DNA of 64,000 bases, taken from NCBI RefSeq assembly GCF_051401765.1, contig NW_027480432.1, forward strand, positions 13,162,501-13,226,500, written 5' to 3'. Of this stretch, positions 34,901-46,900 are shown piece after piece (position 1 is the stretch's first letter; each line of letters opens with the position of its first letter). Source of the stretch: Calliopsis andreniformis (taxonomy: Eukaryota > Arthropoda > Insecta > Hymenoptera > Andrenidae). Below the pieces are notes generated by a model. It was not told the DNA's origin. It did not search any database and saw only the letters and a program-made list of their open reading frames with translations. A program made the translations under genes and the position numbers.

Positions 34901-37900
34901 TCGGGTATAAGTGTACGGAAGTACAGTTTTGGATACTCGAAGGGTACACGGGGTGAGGGGAATAATCTCGGTCTAACCATTGACTATCTCTACGGTATTC
35001 TAAAAGCATTCCCCTTTCCTCGTTTACGCCTTAAACGTCTGAAACTGTAGTTCGATACACTTATACTTGGCCAAAATTCAAAATCAATTTTCTTAAAAAC
35101 GAAGTGTGATATAAAAAATTTTTTCTTTGCCTTATTAAGTAATACTTAACAACGTAAAATGGAGGGAAAGATAGAATCATTACGTTAATAAATAATTCAC
35201 ATTCGAGAATGTTCTTTAAAAAATATTTTTAATTAATAAATTATGTGCTATAAAATTTTTTCTTTATTAATCTTTTTCGTTTCTCTATTTTTTATTTTTA
35301 TAAGTTGTCGCGTTCTAAGCATTACATAATAATGAACGCAACTTGAAATAATATATTTTTTATGTACATTAGATAGAAAAGATAATTTGCCCCCATTATG
35401 TATCAAATCTGCAATGACAGTATTATATGTATATGTTCACATCATTAAGATCATTTTGATCATATGTTTCTATTTTGAAAAACATATTAACTAAATTAAT
35501 ATTAGGATGGATAAGCACACCTTGGCTTTTAACATTAACTAAATCTGCTTTGATTTAGCATAACATTTTCATTACAAGAAGTAAATGTTTCTTTGCATGT
35601 TTTGCATTTGTAGGTAGGTACATATTCTGTACAAGTAGCTTCTAGTGGAGGTTGAGGCAAGTTTTTTATTAACGTCACAGCGATTTTATGGTAAGGGTAT
35701 ACTAGTCGGTCCACCTTTCCTTCTTACATCGATGTAAATGTAGAGACCTCTTATGCGCTTGCTTTGCCTTTCTACAACTGCTGTCCATACAACGGACCTA
35801 TGTATGTTGTCATAGAGATGTGCAATGCTGAAGAAGCGGTTATGACGATGAAAGAAGGGAAACCACAGAGGGCATGCGTGCCCTAGCTTGAATAGCTCTG
35901 CGGTAGATCATTCAGTTGCTTGAGAAGTTTGTGGTTTCTTTCGACAGGCCTTAACACCTATTAAGACCTTAAGAGACAAATAATTGTTTGTTATAAGGGC
36001 TCCACCTCCGATTTTGATGATTTTCTAATGTGTTATAAAGGACATTATTTTGAATAACTTTTTCATTTGAAGATATTTGCGGACGGTTTTTATTTCTGAG
36101 ATATTTGCAAAAAACTATTGTTATTATTGCCTTCTGTGACTTCTGTCTGTGTATGCACGTCCGTGGCAGCCGGCAGGCAGCTTATATAACAGGAAAATTA
36201 CAAGAGTAAACTTGGCCAATTTCAATGTCAAATTTCAACGAAATGTTCAGTCCATATTTTCTATAATGTTTTCGTACATGTCAATATTTTCCTAACAGGG
36301 AAAGAAAGACAGATCAGAATTGGTCTGGGTTAAGCTCTTTTACGGGGCAGGGATGTAGAACTCTGCCCCTCCCTTGCCCACGCTACGAAATTTTGAACTT
36401 CCCTAAAGGCAATATGTTTTGTGAGTGCACGTATACAGAATATAATTTAGTAGCAACAATAGTTTTTTGTAAATATCTCGAAAATTAAAGCTGTCTACAA
36501 ATTTTTTCAAAAGAAAAAGTTGTTGAATATAACGCCCTTTATAACATATTTGAAAATTATCAAAATCGGAAGTGGCGCCCTTGTAACAGATAATTACCTT
36601 TGACATAATGTCTGTACTTCGAAAGAAGATTCGTCGTGGCCGGGGCTCTAACTTGCGGTGTTGCCGCTTTCCTGACTTGTGAGTGGTATTTCTCCTACGC
36701 GGCACGCGCTTTTCTCAATGGATCCTAACCAACTACTTGTGACTACTTGGTTGTGGGACCTGACTTAATCTCTGTCTTTGTCTGGCGTCTATCATTTTCT
36801 CTTTTTTTCGCAAGCACCCCTAATGTCCTTTCTATGAACGCTGAAAAAGGTGTTGTATTCTATTGGTAATTTAGAAATGGTGGACAACCCGAAAAATGTC
36901 TTTTCATGAGACAGTTCAAGTTATGCTATTCTGTGCAATGGAAATACGTATACTGCAAATATTTGTATGTAACAGTCACTTAAATAATGCTTAAAAATTA
37001 AATTAATATAAATAATACGCCGTTAGTGGTTTGGTATCTTGTTTCACAAATAAAAAAGAAACTACAGGTAACAAATAATAATAAAAAATAAGAAGGTAAC
37101 ATGGAAGTAAAGGAATCCCTGAGACAAAGAGAAACTATAAACTATGCAGATTTAAATAACTGTTACATAAAATAAATGTATTTTTACCACATACAATAGT
37201 ATGATATGTACTAGAATTCATCTGAGTGCGTATAATATTGCATCGTGATCAGAATTCCTTGTATTTGCCGAAAAAATGACTAATAGTCATATTTCAAATT
37301 TCATAAAAGTGAAATAGTCGATTTCACACGGACGCCATTACATTGAGTTATCTGCAGATAGAGAAATCTATTTCATCGCATTTGTGAAGGAGACCAATTT
37401 GCTCTTAAAGACAGAAAGAGAGACCCGATCACGTACACAATCTGACAATGTTGCGAGAAATGCGCATTGGTATTGGGGTCCTTCCAAGCCAAGCGTCAGT
37501 CGCTTGGCAGGCCTCGGGGATCTTCTTTCCAAATAAGTTCTTCCATGGGATTCCTATTGTTAACAGTCTCTGCTTTCTCAGTTAGTGAATTATCTCAAAC
37601 AGCTGACTGTCATAGTCTTTTGCTCTACACTTCATCTGTGTGCTACCTACGTTCTTTCTTACAAATATTTCCAACCTTTAAAGTTTTATAAAAATTAAAC
37701 TACACATAAGAGATAAAACAAAATACATTCAGACTCTTTTTTTTTTATTGCTCCTGTTACGTATAGAATCCAATGTTTATTCGTAACAATAAATTTATTT
37801 CCTTTCTTACATGACAAATATTGCACATGGCACAATAAGGAAAAACCTTTAGATCCTCTTTTTAGTCAATTCATTTAAGAACTTTACAGGGATGAGAAGT

Positions 37901-40900
37901 AGTTAACGTGTTGGCGTTTATCTGTTCTGTTCCTAGTGAACACTCAGCTAAGACTAATCCTAACTTTGTCAAACATATGGGGGTTGTTTCTTGCGCAATT
38001 TAGGAAAGAGGAAAAGCCCAAGTGCAACACCGAATAGAGCTATTGATTGTGAGATACTCGGGTACCCGGGTATATCAAAATTACCCGTGATACCCGAATA
38101 TATCAAAGTTAGCCGTGTTACCCGGGTATCTTATGGGTAGCCGACATACGAAACAAACAAGACTGTTGTGCCGAATTAAGCCGAGTTGAACCGAATCGAA
38201 TCAGAATGAACCGAAGTGAACCAAACTAAGCCGTATTCGAATGAACTAGAATTGAATCTTCGTTTTGAAGTAAAAACAAATAGATCATAATTTAAACCCT
38301 CTTTTCTGGTGGAAATGTAATACATTTAAATATAAAAAATTATTAAATCTAGCAAAAGCTTATTTAAGTATTCCAGCTGCATCTGCTAGTTCAGAGCGTT
38401 GTCTTTCCACAGCTGAGAATATTGTAAATGACAAGCGCTCTTGCTTATCACCTGAAAATGTAAATTTATTAATATTTTTATATCAAAACAGAACTGTTTA
38501 AAATATAGATTGTGTAGATATATGTAAATAGATATATAAATTGAAACATATCACATACAATGCAAGAATTAGTTTTGTTGAATATTTTTTATCGCATTTG
38601 ATTAATGATCGAATGACAATTTATCTATTTTTGCACACACGTTGAGTTAGATAGTGTCTTAATGATAAGTCCTGATAAATATAGAAACAAAACGGAAGCT
38701 GTAAAGTGAGAATTAATGAAATGTCATCTGCTTTGAAAATAACAGAAAATAACTAAACAATATTTTTATTGCCAACTCAACATTTATATTCACTTTGATT
38801 TTAAGTACTGTACGAGGAATTAAACATAAATGTGAAGAGTATTGACAATGTGACTGAGTCTAAAACTACCGTAAAGCTATCGGCAAACTTCGGCTCAACT
38901 CGGCTTAATTCGGCACGAGATTCTTATCTATCTCATGCTTCGAGTACCCGCGAGATACCCGGGTAATACGGGTAATTTCGATATACCCGGATATCTCACT
39001 CGGTTCACTTGAAATCTCGAGTCCTAAGACCGAATGCAAGGCGCCTACTCAAGTTCAGACATCTCCTGTTGCTAAGAGTATCGAGACACCGACCAGCCGA
39101 GACACTCTGACTCTCCAAAACATCCGGGCACCATCCGTCCCAAAGATTTTGGGAAACCTTGAGTGCTCGCTTTGGTCAGTGTTAGAATTATTGCACTGAA
39201 CCCAGTGCAGTTCTGCAACGCACATGTGCGTGTCTTTCTTTAGCATTTTCCTTCTCTCCTGTCTATGAAACAAAAGTTTCATTACGGACGTAACACTTCT
39301 CTCTAACAGTCTAACATATCTGCAAAATTACAAAATCCTTCGATTTCCTTGTTAGTTTACTGTGAACATGTTGTAACCACATTGAGATATCCTACCACCT
39401 CATAAAATGTTGAAACGTATGGTTGTTACACACTGTATAAAATATAATTATGATAAAAATTTAGTAATATAACGCAATACAGATTTAAATATACAAGGTG
39501 ATTTATAACACTAAAATAAGTAAAAAATATCACATGAACATATGTTTTATATTTCTTACATTTCGAGTTATGAAAAATTAAAGAAAATGTTGAAGTGCCC
39601 ATCTCGTGCCTCAACACATGCTACTGTACTGCCGTCAAGAAGGAAAGGATGGAATTCCCTCTTGTTCTTGATAACTCAGAGTTTATTAGAAATGACTCCC
39701 CAACAGACTTTATAAGAAATTGGATCTCAAGGATCGTTACATTTATTTACAGTATTGTGATATTTTTGGAAATGAGCCCCGGGCTCGGCAAAAGGACTCT
39801 CTATATACTAATCTTATATAGATAATCTTACGTTTTCTAGATTTGTCACTGGATACGTAGGCCTACTGTTCATGTCGTAGCCAAATACCCGACTCAGCTT
39901 TTGGGTAAAGGGCGGAGATAGGGCTGAGTCAGGCTCTATTGCTTATATCTTATCCTAATGGGTGATACAGCATAACAGTACCTACGCCTTAGCATTGAGT
40001 TCCACACTCGCTCAAAAATGTCAGGTATTTTTCGAATAATCTCAAACTTATATTATATCCTTTCTCATAGATTTTGCATATTGTTTATTTGAGTTAATTA
40101 AAAAAAAAAATGTAATGGGTTCAATCACATTGTGGTGGCCATATGATAGGTCTATTTCGCACCATTCCGTCAATTTGCAAAGTGTTGCTTAAAAATGTTC
40201 TCACTGTATGAAAGAAATGTGGAAATGACATTTAACGGCATATCGTGTAAGATAAGGACAAGATGTATTAAGATGTGCAGGAGCGTGCATTGAGATACTA
40301 GACGGATATTTCGAATATTTTTTTTTAATTCTTCATAACTCAAAAAGTAAGGAATATTACGTTAATATTAGTATGTAAATTCATCCCTTAAAGTAGTGAT
40401 GCTCAGGAAGAGTGCCCGCGGGTGCCTGGCAATTCCCGAAATCACTCGCCAGCGGCCTAGTCTAGACAGCGGCTCCCCTCTCTGCTGCCGAAATCGACCT
40501 TGAAACCACTCGCGAACGATTCCAGGCATTTTCGGCCACTCGCGAACGATTCCAGGCATTTTCGGCCACTCGCGAACGATTCCAGGGGTTTTCGGCCACT
40601 CGCGCTCGCGCGTTGTACCTTGTAGGTACAGTATTCTCTCAATAGGGGACCTTTGGAACTAGACGTTAATGGTACCGGATCTATCCCCACTCCTAACGGA
40701 GAGTCCCTTTGAATTGTGTAAGATTCCGGAATCGGTTTGCCTGTACTATACTGCGTTCACTGAGAGAACGCAGTCGTTTCACGCAGATGGCTTCCATTGC
40801 CCCGACTGACTTTTCCACTGAGATTGGTGAAGGATTCAAGAGCCTAAAAGGACACGCCTTGCTTCTTTCTACTCTGTATACCTAGTGTCCAAATGAAACA

Positions 40901-43900
40901 AATGTTTCTATCTATTAAGAAACAATATTTATTGAGATATCAATGTATAAGAATCCACAGCTTATTTGATTATAAAGAAACAGCAACGGTAGAACTGTTT
41001 CCTGGATTTCCTACAAAATGTTCGATGCGACCAGGTAGTTTATGACACGGGAAATCTAGGGTCGTTTATGGTATTGCAACGTAGTAAGAATACTGACTAG
41101 TACCAATACGTTTTCGGTCGACAGAGACGATATTCAAGAAGATTTTTATTTGCTAACAGAGCCGCATTAATACTTTCGGAGAAAACTAAAATCTAAAAGA
41201 ATATCGTTTGCTTGCTCAAAATTTCTTTCACACCGTTTATGCGCTAACACTTGAAGAAGTGACTTTCTTTAGAAATGGTAGGACCTCCAAGGGCCCAACA
41301 AGGGGTTCATGGGTAGGGATGTGCTCGGGAGTGACAGAGCCAATAACTAATGAGCGTAGGCGTGAACTGCGCAAAGGGTACGAAAACTCGTCAACCGACG
41401 ACTGCGTTCTCCCAGTGAACGAAGTATAGTGTATTTGATTTCGCAAAACTGATTTTAGTTTCACAAACTAATTGGTGAGACTTTTTTGATTAAAATGATA
41501 CCAAATACGATATAATTTCGATCATATTCACATTTTAATAAATGTTAATAATTCATTCTGTTTAAATATTACTTGTAATATAATACACTGCAAAACTTTT
41601 CATGATCGCTTTCTATCCTTCATAGATCCTCTAATCAGAGGTACATATTAAAAGAAGAAATAATATATAAGGAAATCAAAAGCACGAAAAGGTTTTCTCT
41701 ACACGTTACGAATTTCATAAACCGATTTTATACACTTTGAACTGTTTTGCTTTTCATCTCCGCTGCCACTTAGAGGTTTTTTAGCTCAGATGTTACAGCA
41801 AACGAAAATGAAACCAAGCATGACATAATTCGGACCATTGGTAAATGATGGAGAGCGATATATATGTAATGTAAGAAATGGTAACATTTGTTGAAGCGGT
41901 AAATATAATTCAAATTATATCATGTTTGGTATCATTTTAATCAAAAAATTTTCCTCAATATGACGATGAAATTTTTATTCGCAAAAAACCAAAAATGAAA
42001 AAGTTTATACTTTCTAATGACGTTACGTTGGTGTTGTCTCACTAATATGCAGGCATTTAAACTTCTTCGGGACCTCGACTCACAGTCCCTCTCTCTTTCA
42101 ATCACTGTCCTTTTCTGCGAGAAAAGCAAACCGCCGACCCTTATTCCGAAGTAATCTGATACCGAAATTCGTAGTACCTACTCGATAGTGAGACCGGGCC
42201 AGTCTGAAAGTTGATACCACTATCGCGAGAATAGTGTACATCGAACTCTTTCAATGCGTTTACCTCACCGATTATACGCGAGCTACATTTTGTTTTAAAA
42301 TGTAGTATTAATTTTAAAACATTATTATTGGTAAACGAAAGCACATTGGACATGATGTTATAAGATATTTTGTAATCTAATTAGGATACTATACCACCCC
42401 TTAAAATATTGAAACGTACACTTGTTACACCTTGTATATTATCTCATATTGTACATCTATATATAATTTATTTATGCAAATAGGTCGTCGTCCTAGGCGC
42501 GGGACATGTTTCCGCTCCTCTGGTCGAGTATCTCCATCGAGATAACAATATTCGCTTAATCGTCGCCTCACAATTGAGAGAAGAAGCCGATATATTAGCC
42601 ACCAAATTTCCGGGCGTGGAACCCGTTTTTCTAAACGTTCTAGAACGATCTGACACTTTGAAAGACATCATTAAATTAGCTGATGTAGTAGTGTCGTTGC
42701 TACCTTATTCCCTGCACCATGTGATTGCGAAAGCTTGCATAGAAGCTAAGACTCATTTGGTAACAGCGAGTTATGCGAACGAGGACGTCAAAGCTTTGCA
42801 CAATGAGTAAATATTAATACAAGTTCTTATCTCGGAAGATGACTTGCGATATGCATTAGAGGCAATGCTTTTCACAAGACTTCTATAAAAACTAGCATGA
42901 AAATCCGTAAACTTATTGATGTATATCAGTAATTAATGCATTGACATTGGGTATTTTTCATTTAAAATATTTGGTGAAGAACTGATTCTGAATTTTATTA
43001 TAAGTGTTATAGGCCTGATGACTCAGATTTAGACCGGATCTTGTTTGGAAGATAGACTTAACCCAGGCCTAACTCATGCTTGAAATAAGCCTTATTTAAC
43101 ACAAAACGAGGTATCTCGTTTTCCCTCAATTTTAGTATAGAACTTAAAACCAGTTTCTCAATGTTAACGTGTCAATATCTTTTTGAAGTTGTTTCGAAAG
43201 ATGTCTTGTGAAATGCCTTAGAAGCAATTCTTTTCATGAGATTTCAAAATTTGATAATTAATAGCATTAATAATATAATTTTTCAATGTTCTCAGGGCAG
43301 TCGCAGCTGACGTAACAATCCTTAATGAAATAGGCTTAGACCCTGGCATCGACCATTTACTGGCTTTAGAGTGCTTCGATAATGTGAAACAAGTTGGAGG
43401 AAAAATAGAGACTTTCGTCTCGTGGTGTGGTGGCTTACCAGCGCCAGAATATTCTTGTAATCCTCTACGATACAAATTCAACTGGTCGCCAAGAGGAGTT
43501 TTGTTGAATACTTTGGCTCCTGCTAAATATTACAGTGAGAAAGAAGTAAGTTTAAGCTATTTTCTCTTGAACTTAAAAAGTCTAAATATTTAGTAAGTTC
43601 TTCGCTCAATTTTAAATAAACATTTCATTCCGAAAATTAAAAATTTTTTCTCCTGCTTTAAGTTTACTTTTATTAAAATGACTCGTTGCATAAAATTATT
43701 TTCAAGGTAGTGGAAATTCCAGCTGGGGGCAGCCTCATGTCAAAGGTCCAGAATTTGGATTTCCTGCCAGGCTTTGCCTTAGAAGGTTTCCCTAATCGAG
43801 ACAGCACGATTTACAAGGATTTGTATGGTCTCAATACAGCCAGCACAGTTTTGCGAGGAACGATAAGATTTAAAGGCTTCTGTAACACTATTCAAGCTCT

Positions 43901-46900
43901 GCAGTGTCTTGGACTCATCAATCCGAAGCCCCATCCATGTTTGCATCCCAATGGTCCAGATATTACTTGGGTAAAAATATTATTTTGCAAAGGGCCAAAG
44001 AAAAGTTACTATTAAATGGTGTAACAACATGTCTTGAATTGATGATGAAACAAGATTCAGGACAGTTTCAATTTACTTCTTTCTTTCTGAAGAATTTTTA
44101 ATACTTTTTAAGGGTTTCAAAGACTTTTGGAGACTTTTAAAAACCTTCAAGGACTTTCAAAGATTTTCAAAGCTTTCAAACTCGTTCAAAGGTTTTATTC
44201 CTTTTCCCATTTCAGAGAGTATTAATATGCAACCTGCTGGGTCTCTCCAATGACAACATCTTCTACGAAAACCTGAAAAGGAAACTGAAAGAATTGTTGC
44301 ACTCAGAGGAAGCTGTGCAAACAATTGAGGACTTGGGACTTCTTGCAGAAGATTTAGTCTTGAAACTAAATACTCCATTAGATACCCTGACGCACTATTT
44401 GGCAAATAAATTGTGTTATGAACAGAATGAGCGAGACCTTGTCATTCTGAGACACAATATTGGCATTCTTTGGCATGACAACAGACAGGAGGTTCGAGGG
44501 ATCAGTTTGGTACTCTATGGAGATGTCAAGGGACACTCTGCAATGGCTCGTACTGTGGGATATCCTACTGCAATTGCTGTTAAAATGATTCTTGATGGTA
44601 GAGTAACTTCTGGGGTTTAGTAAGCATGTTGTATGACATGTGCTGATATATGGAAGGACTTGAAGTATAAGAAAGTAAAGAGAAATTGAAAGTGGGTTAA
44701 GTAGAGCTTCAAGACTTTTCTGAGATTTTCAAAGGCTTCCTTTGAAAACATTTGGAGGATATTGAAGATTTTTTTTTAGACTTTTGATGACCTCTTTGGG
44801 AGATTTTCAAAGACTTTGGAAGAATTTTAGACTTTTTTTAAAGAATTTCTTAGACTTTCGACGATTTTGAAGGCTTCTTTCCAAAGACTTTCGAAGACTT
44901 CTTTCAAAAACATAAAATAATAATTTTATATATCTTTAATATATAGGGTGTCTCAACCGATGTTGACATCTTGATTTTCTCGCTATTGTTACTCGTAGCA
45001 ACAAATGTTTCAGCAGAGACTTGATTGGTATCGAGTGGAGCATATTCTGATGTTATTAATTTTTTCGTGAGTGGACGCGTAAAGGTCATATAAAGGTCAA
45101 CTTTGTTTTTTAAATGGAATGAGGTATTTTTTAATACATCAACCGATGCAGCTGGACATTTATTATAAAAAAGTACTAACCTGTGTATATCGAAAAGTCA
45201 ATAGTTCAGGAGATATTTCAATTTAAATAATTTTAAAACACCATTCCTGTCGTACTAAAACGTTAGCGTTTATTTACAGGAATAGTTCAACGTAACGACT
45301 ATTTACGTCACGGCATTTTTGAAATCGATCAAATAATGACTGGTTTGCGTTGTTTAATGTATTGGCTGGTATTTTACAGCATTTAGCGAAGAATATGTTG
45401 CTTCATATCGGCCACTGTAGTTGGAGCTTTAACATAAACTTTATTCTTTAAATGGCCCCATGAGAAAAAGTCGAGGGGCGTTAAATCAGGTGACCATGCT
45501 GAAAAATGAATGGGACTGCCTCTTCCAATCCAACGATTCGAAAATTGTCAATTTAAAGCATTTCTTGCTACTTATGCCAGTTATGCCATTATGAAGTGTT
45601 TGTACTTCGGTCCAGTCAGTGGTCCATCAATAAAATAAGGACCAATAATATGAGTATCGATTATGCCAACCCATACGTTGAAACTCCATTGATGTTGATG
45701 GTCAATTTGTCTGAAACAACGTAGATTCTGTGCCAACCAGAAATGTAATTTTTTAAATTAAAATTTGCATTTTTTGTGAACGTCGCTTCGTCTGCAAACA
45801 TAACTTTTCTAAAAAAATCAACACTTTGGCGAAAAGCCCATTCACAGAATTCTAAACGACGATGACAGTTATTATCAGTGAGCTCTTGAACTTTTGATAT
45901 GTGATATGGGTAAAATATGTACCTATGTAGTACATGTATGATATTACAGTAATGTTGCGGACGAGAGCCGCGCTCGGGTTTGGTCGCGTCTTTTATGGCC
46001 CTCTTGTCTCTGGCGTCAAGCTCGAGTGCGATAGTTCCAAGAATTGGTTTCTCGGCAGCACATATCAAACGAAGTAGTGGGGATAGACCGCGGCTCTCGT
46101 TCGTGTGGACAAAACAGCGCTCGTCCGAAACATTACTGTAGACCGAATAATATTGTATTCTCTTTCAAGCTGATGACAGCTTACAGGATGGGTTTATTAT
46201 CACTGCAGCCAAAATAGCAATTTCATTTACAGTATTCGTCGCTTTTTTTTTTTTTATTAGGTGTTTTACGCAACAAATTTCCAGCTTGATGAAAATGTTT
46301 GAAGAGATAACTGAATATATTTATCTCCATACAATTGTTTTGCACGCACTATTCTCTTTCCACCTTCCAAACATGCTGCAACCATGTCTACTTTTTCGAC
46401 TCTTGAGTACTTCATTTTAGAACATACAGATGTCTAACAGAAACTAAACTCAAACTGAAGAATGATTGTCATAATCAAATAGTTCTCAAATATTTACATT
46501 TCAACGTTACCAACCTTAGTCAATCGTTTTTGCTAGCCTAACATTGGTAAACAGATGCTTTAAGAATTTAAATAATTTAAACTAAAATATCTCCTGAACT
46601 ACTAACTTTTCAACATACATAGATTAGTACTCCATTAAAAAAAACAAAATTGACTTTTATATGACCGTTACGTGTCCACTCACGAAAAAACTAATAACAT
46701 CAGAATATGCTCCACTCGATACCATTCAAGCTTTCGCTGAAACATTTTTTGCTACAAAATCAACATGTCAAAATCGCGTGAGACATCCTGTATATAAAAT
46801 TGCGTGTTTATTTCAGGGGAAATTCAACAAAGAGGAGTCGTGCTTCCTTTCGCAGCAGAGGTTTATCGACCAATACTTAACCGTTTAAAAGCAGAAGGGA

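Larger units (their letters stand above)
24762..42483 (+). other. 17.7-kb AASS intron separating LKR and SDH halves
   Basis: The donor GTATAG follows the exon ending QKKT. The acceptor AAATAG precedes GTCGTCGTCCTAGG (VVVLG). Both are phase 0, so the intron falls on the domain boundary. The other recognised introns of the gene are 75-490 bp, except the 2.2-kb last one, which carries a mariner. The content is almost all transposon-derived and is listed separately. The first 500 bp (24.78-25.26 kb) contain many TAATACTA/ACTAGTYRTAACTAG words and no gene. Confidence 0.9.
44943..46799 (-). mobile_element. Mariner-like transposon in AASS intron 9
   Basis: The left end (GGGTGTCTCAACCGATGTTG and on to about 45110) is mirrored at the right (46640-46797, ending CGTGAGACATCCTG). 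Inverted repeats of about 160 bp include CGTGAGTGGACGCGTAAAGG against CCGTTACGTGTCCACTCACG. TATA borders fit TA target duplication. A reverse-strand transposase fills the middle and is split by a 192-bp MITE. It lies wholly between the donor at 44598 and the acceptor before 46817. Confidence 0.88.

Noticed and set aside
40457..40690. Minus-strand frame with a 10-residue repeat
   Set aside because: Explained by the 30-bp minisatellite; there is no start context, domain or splice support.
46661..46888. Open frame reading across the mariner end into the last AASS exon
   Set aside because: It spans a transposon terminus and a splice acceptor in the wrong phase; a chance overlap.
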